The notes below the pieces were generated by a model. The model saw only the letters and a program-made list of their open reading frames with translations. It was not told where the DNA came from and did no database searches. 64,000 bases of DNA, from positions 1 to 64,000 of the forward strand of contig CAISDJ010000137.1 in assembly GCA_903884105.1 (NCBI GenBank), given 5' to 3'. Positions 62,971 to 64,000 of this stretch are shown in pieces; the first letter of the stretch is position 1, and every line of letters begins with the position of its first letter. The translations under genes and the position numbers were made by a program. Source of the DNA: an uncultured Pseudomonadota bacterium (lineage in GTDB: Bacteria > Pseudomonadota > Gammaproteobacteria > Steroidobacterales > Steroidobacteraceae).

Positions 62971-64000
62971 GAGCGGCGGCGATCCGTGCTGTGCCGTCGG
63001 TCCAGCAGGCGCTGCGCACGCAGCTTGGGCAGATTTGGCCTGCGGCCCACGGCAAGGACCAGCGCCTCGCTCATCGCGCTGAACGCCCGGTTGCGTTCCC
63101 CCAGCTGATCGAGCAGCGTCGCCAGCGTGTGCAGCGTTTCAGGACGCGGCCTGATCAGTACGCTGGCTTCAAGGTAGCTGCGGGCCTTGCCGTAGAGTTC
63201 GGCGCGCATACAGAATCGTGCGCAGGTCAGCAGCAGCGCGGGATCCTCGGGGTGCTTGCGCAGCCACTTCTCCGCCGTATCGAGGGCCTCGAGCGGATCG
63301 GCGGGCTCAAGCTCACCGAACGCGAGCACGGCGGGTTCGTCCCATTGCCGATTGAGCAACTCGCGCAGTGCCTTCGTCGCGGGCCGTTGTTCGCGGCAGG
63401 CCATCGCTGCACGGGCATAGGCGATGACGACGTCAGTCCGGCGGCTCACGGAATCGGGCGCCGCATCCCAGGCGGCTTCGACCTTCGCGAAGTCAAGGGA
63501 ACCGCCTGCCGCTTTGAGCCGGTCGAGGTAGATCTGCACGACGATTTCGTCGATGGTTGCCGCCGAAATGCCGCGGGCACCGCGCAGGCGGGGCTCGAGT
63601 TGCTGCAGCCGTTCCCAGTCGCCTGTCTGCCGGTAGATCCTCGCGAGCAGCACCACTGCGCGAGTATTGCGTTCGCCGCTGGCTTCGAGCTGCTGCAGGA
63701 CCGTCAGCGCTGCCTGGGGCTGCTTGTGCCGCAGCAGGATCTCGGCCTGCGTTATCAGGACCGGAGCTCGGTCTCCTGCCGTCGAATCGAGTGCCTTGGT
63801 CAACCATTCCTCGCAGCGAGTGCGCTCGCCCTGCAGGTCCGCGGCGCGGGCGGCGACGAGGTAATGCACGAGCGGCGACTCGCTGTCGCGCGCTGATCGC
63901 GTGACGGTGTCTTCCGCGACCCGCCATTCGCCTTGCGACAGTTCGAGCAGCCCCTGGGCCAGCGAGCGGCGCGCGCGGTCACGGCGTCTCCCGAGTTGTG
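62967..64000 (-). CDS. hemY: HemY-type TPR protein, N-terminus outside the window
   Basis: The visible 344 codons are open to the window edge. The beginning of the visible part reads RRRDRARRSLAQGLLELSQG, followed by EWRVAEDTV, a HemY signature. Tetratricopeptide-like repeats follow through LARIYRQTGDWERLQQLEPRL and WLRKHPEDPALLLTCARFCM to a basic tail. HemY is an inner-membrane protein encoded near heme or ubiquinone genes, with an unclear role in late porphyrin metabolism. The membrane-anchor N-terminus is missing because of the window border. Confidence 0.88.
   Translation of the reverse strand, partial: QLGRRRDRARRSLAQGLLELSQGEWRVAEDTVTRSARDSESPLVHYLVAARAADLQGERTRCEEWLTKALDSTAGDRAPVLITQAEILLRHKQPQAALTVLQQLEASGERNTRAVVLLARIYRQTGDWERLQQLEPRLRGARGISAATIDEIVVQIYLDRLKAAGGSLDFAKVEAAWDAAPDSVSRRTDVVIAYARAAMACREQRPATKALRELLNRQWDEPAVLAFGELEPADPLEALDTAEKWLRKHPEDPALLLTCARFCMRAELYGKARSYLEASVLIRPRPETLHTLATLLDQLGERNRAFSAMSEALVLAVGRRPNLPKLRAQRLLDRRHSTDRRRS

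Overview
The window is GC-rich, densely coded chromosome of a gammaproteobacterium. The gene order ubiE-ubiJ-ubiB, xerC-hslV-hslU, dapF-DUF484 and hemY is typical of that class. Two large TonB-dependent receptors, a DUF885 lipoprotein, a TPR-sulfotransferase and a tannase-type esterase suggest a Xanthomonadales, Nevskiales or Steroidobacter-like lineage. That placement is inferred from gene content, not from a search. No rRNA, tRNA, CRISPR array, prophage or intact insertion sequence was seen.

Layout. 1-5.1 kb holds mixed genes: the start of a YkgJ-type protein, two small unknown proteins, an ABC exporter, a pilin-assembly-like protein beside a hexanucleotide microsatellite, and an outer-membrane porin. 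5.3-10 kb is a sulfur-acquisition group: sulfate-binding protein, TonB receptor and cysB. 11.9-21 kb is a putative sulfide/persulfide defence island. A BigR/SqrR-like ArsR repressor with a TauE/SafE exporter diverges from an apparent operon encoding a YgaP-type membrane protein, RND adaptor, RND pump, sulfide:quinone oxidoreductase, TolC-type channel and thioredoxin 2. The control region carries a palindromic operator inside overlapping divergent promoters. 21-32.8 kb holds a VIT transporter and an uptake/esterase group: exported FAH-fold protein, orphan binding protein, TonB receptor, sulfotransferase, tannase, sensor kinase, a decayed second tannase end and an alpha/beta hydrolase. 33-40 kb has CBS-domain and small membrane proteins, an exported peroxiredoxin, a decayed small gene, a GT39-like protein, an MHS transporter and aroQ.

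40.2-47.4 kb is a complete trp operon, trpL-E-G-D-C-F-B-A. It has a textbook attenuator: an 18-residue leader peptide with three consecutive Trp codons and alternative 1:2, 2:3 and 3:4 hairpins. The promoter lies so close that the leader peptide may be translated from a leaderless message. A 293-bp MITE-like element with about 32-bp terminal inverted repeats sits between trpG and trpD. 47.6-64 kb is housekeeping: an EF-hand protein, DedA, ubiquinone genes, ATP-dependent protease hslVU, xerC, dapF, a ParA-like ATPase, an NAD-dependent epimerase, a 2Fe-2S reductase and the 3' part of hemY.

A recurrent feature is a family of short intergenic tandem arrays, mostly of 7-bp units. They often come as two arrays in opposite orientation around a spacer, so the transcript could fold into a long hairpin. 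They occupy many gene junctions, including junctions inside the ubi and hsl gene strings, and in places they abut or encode stop codons and protein tails.
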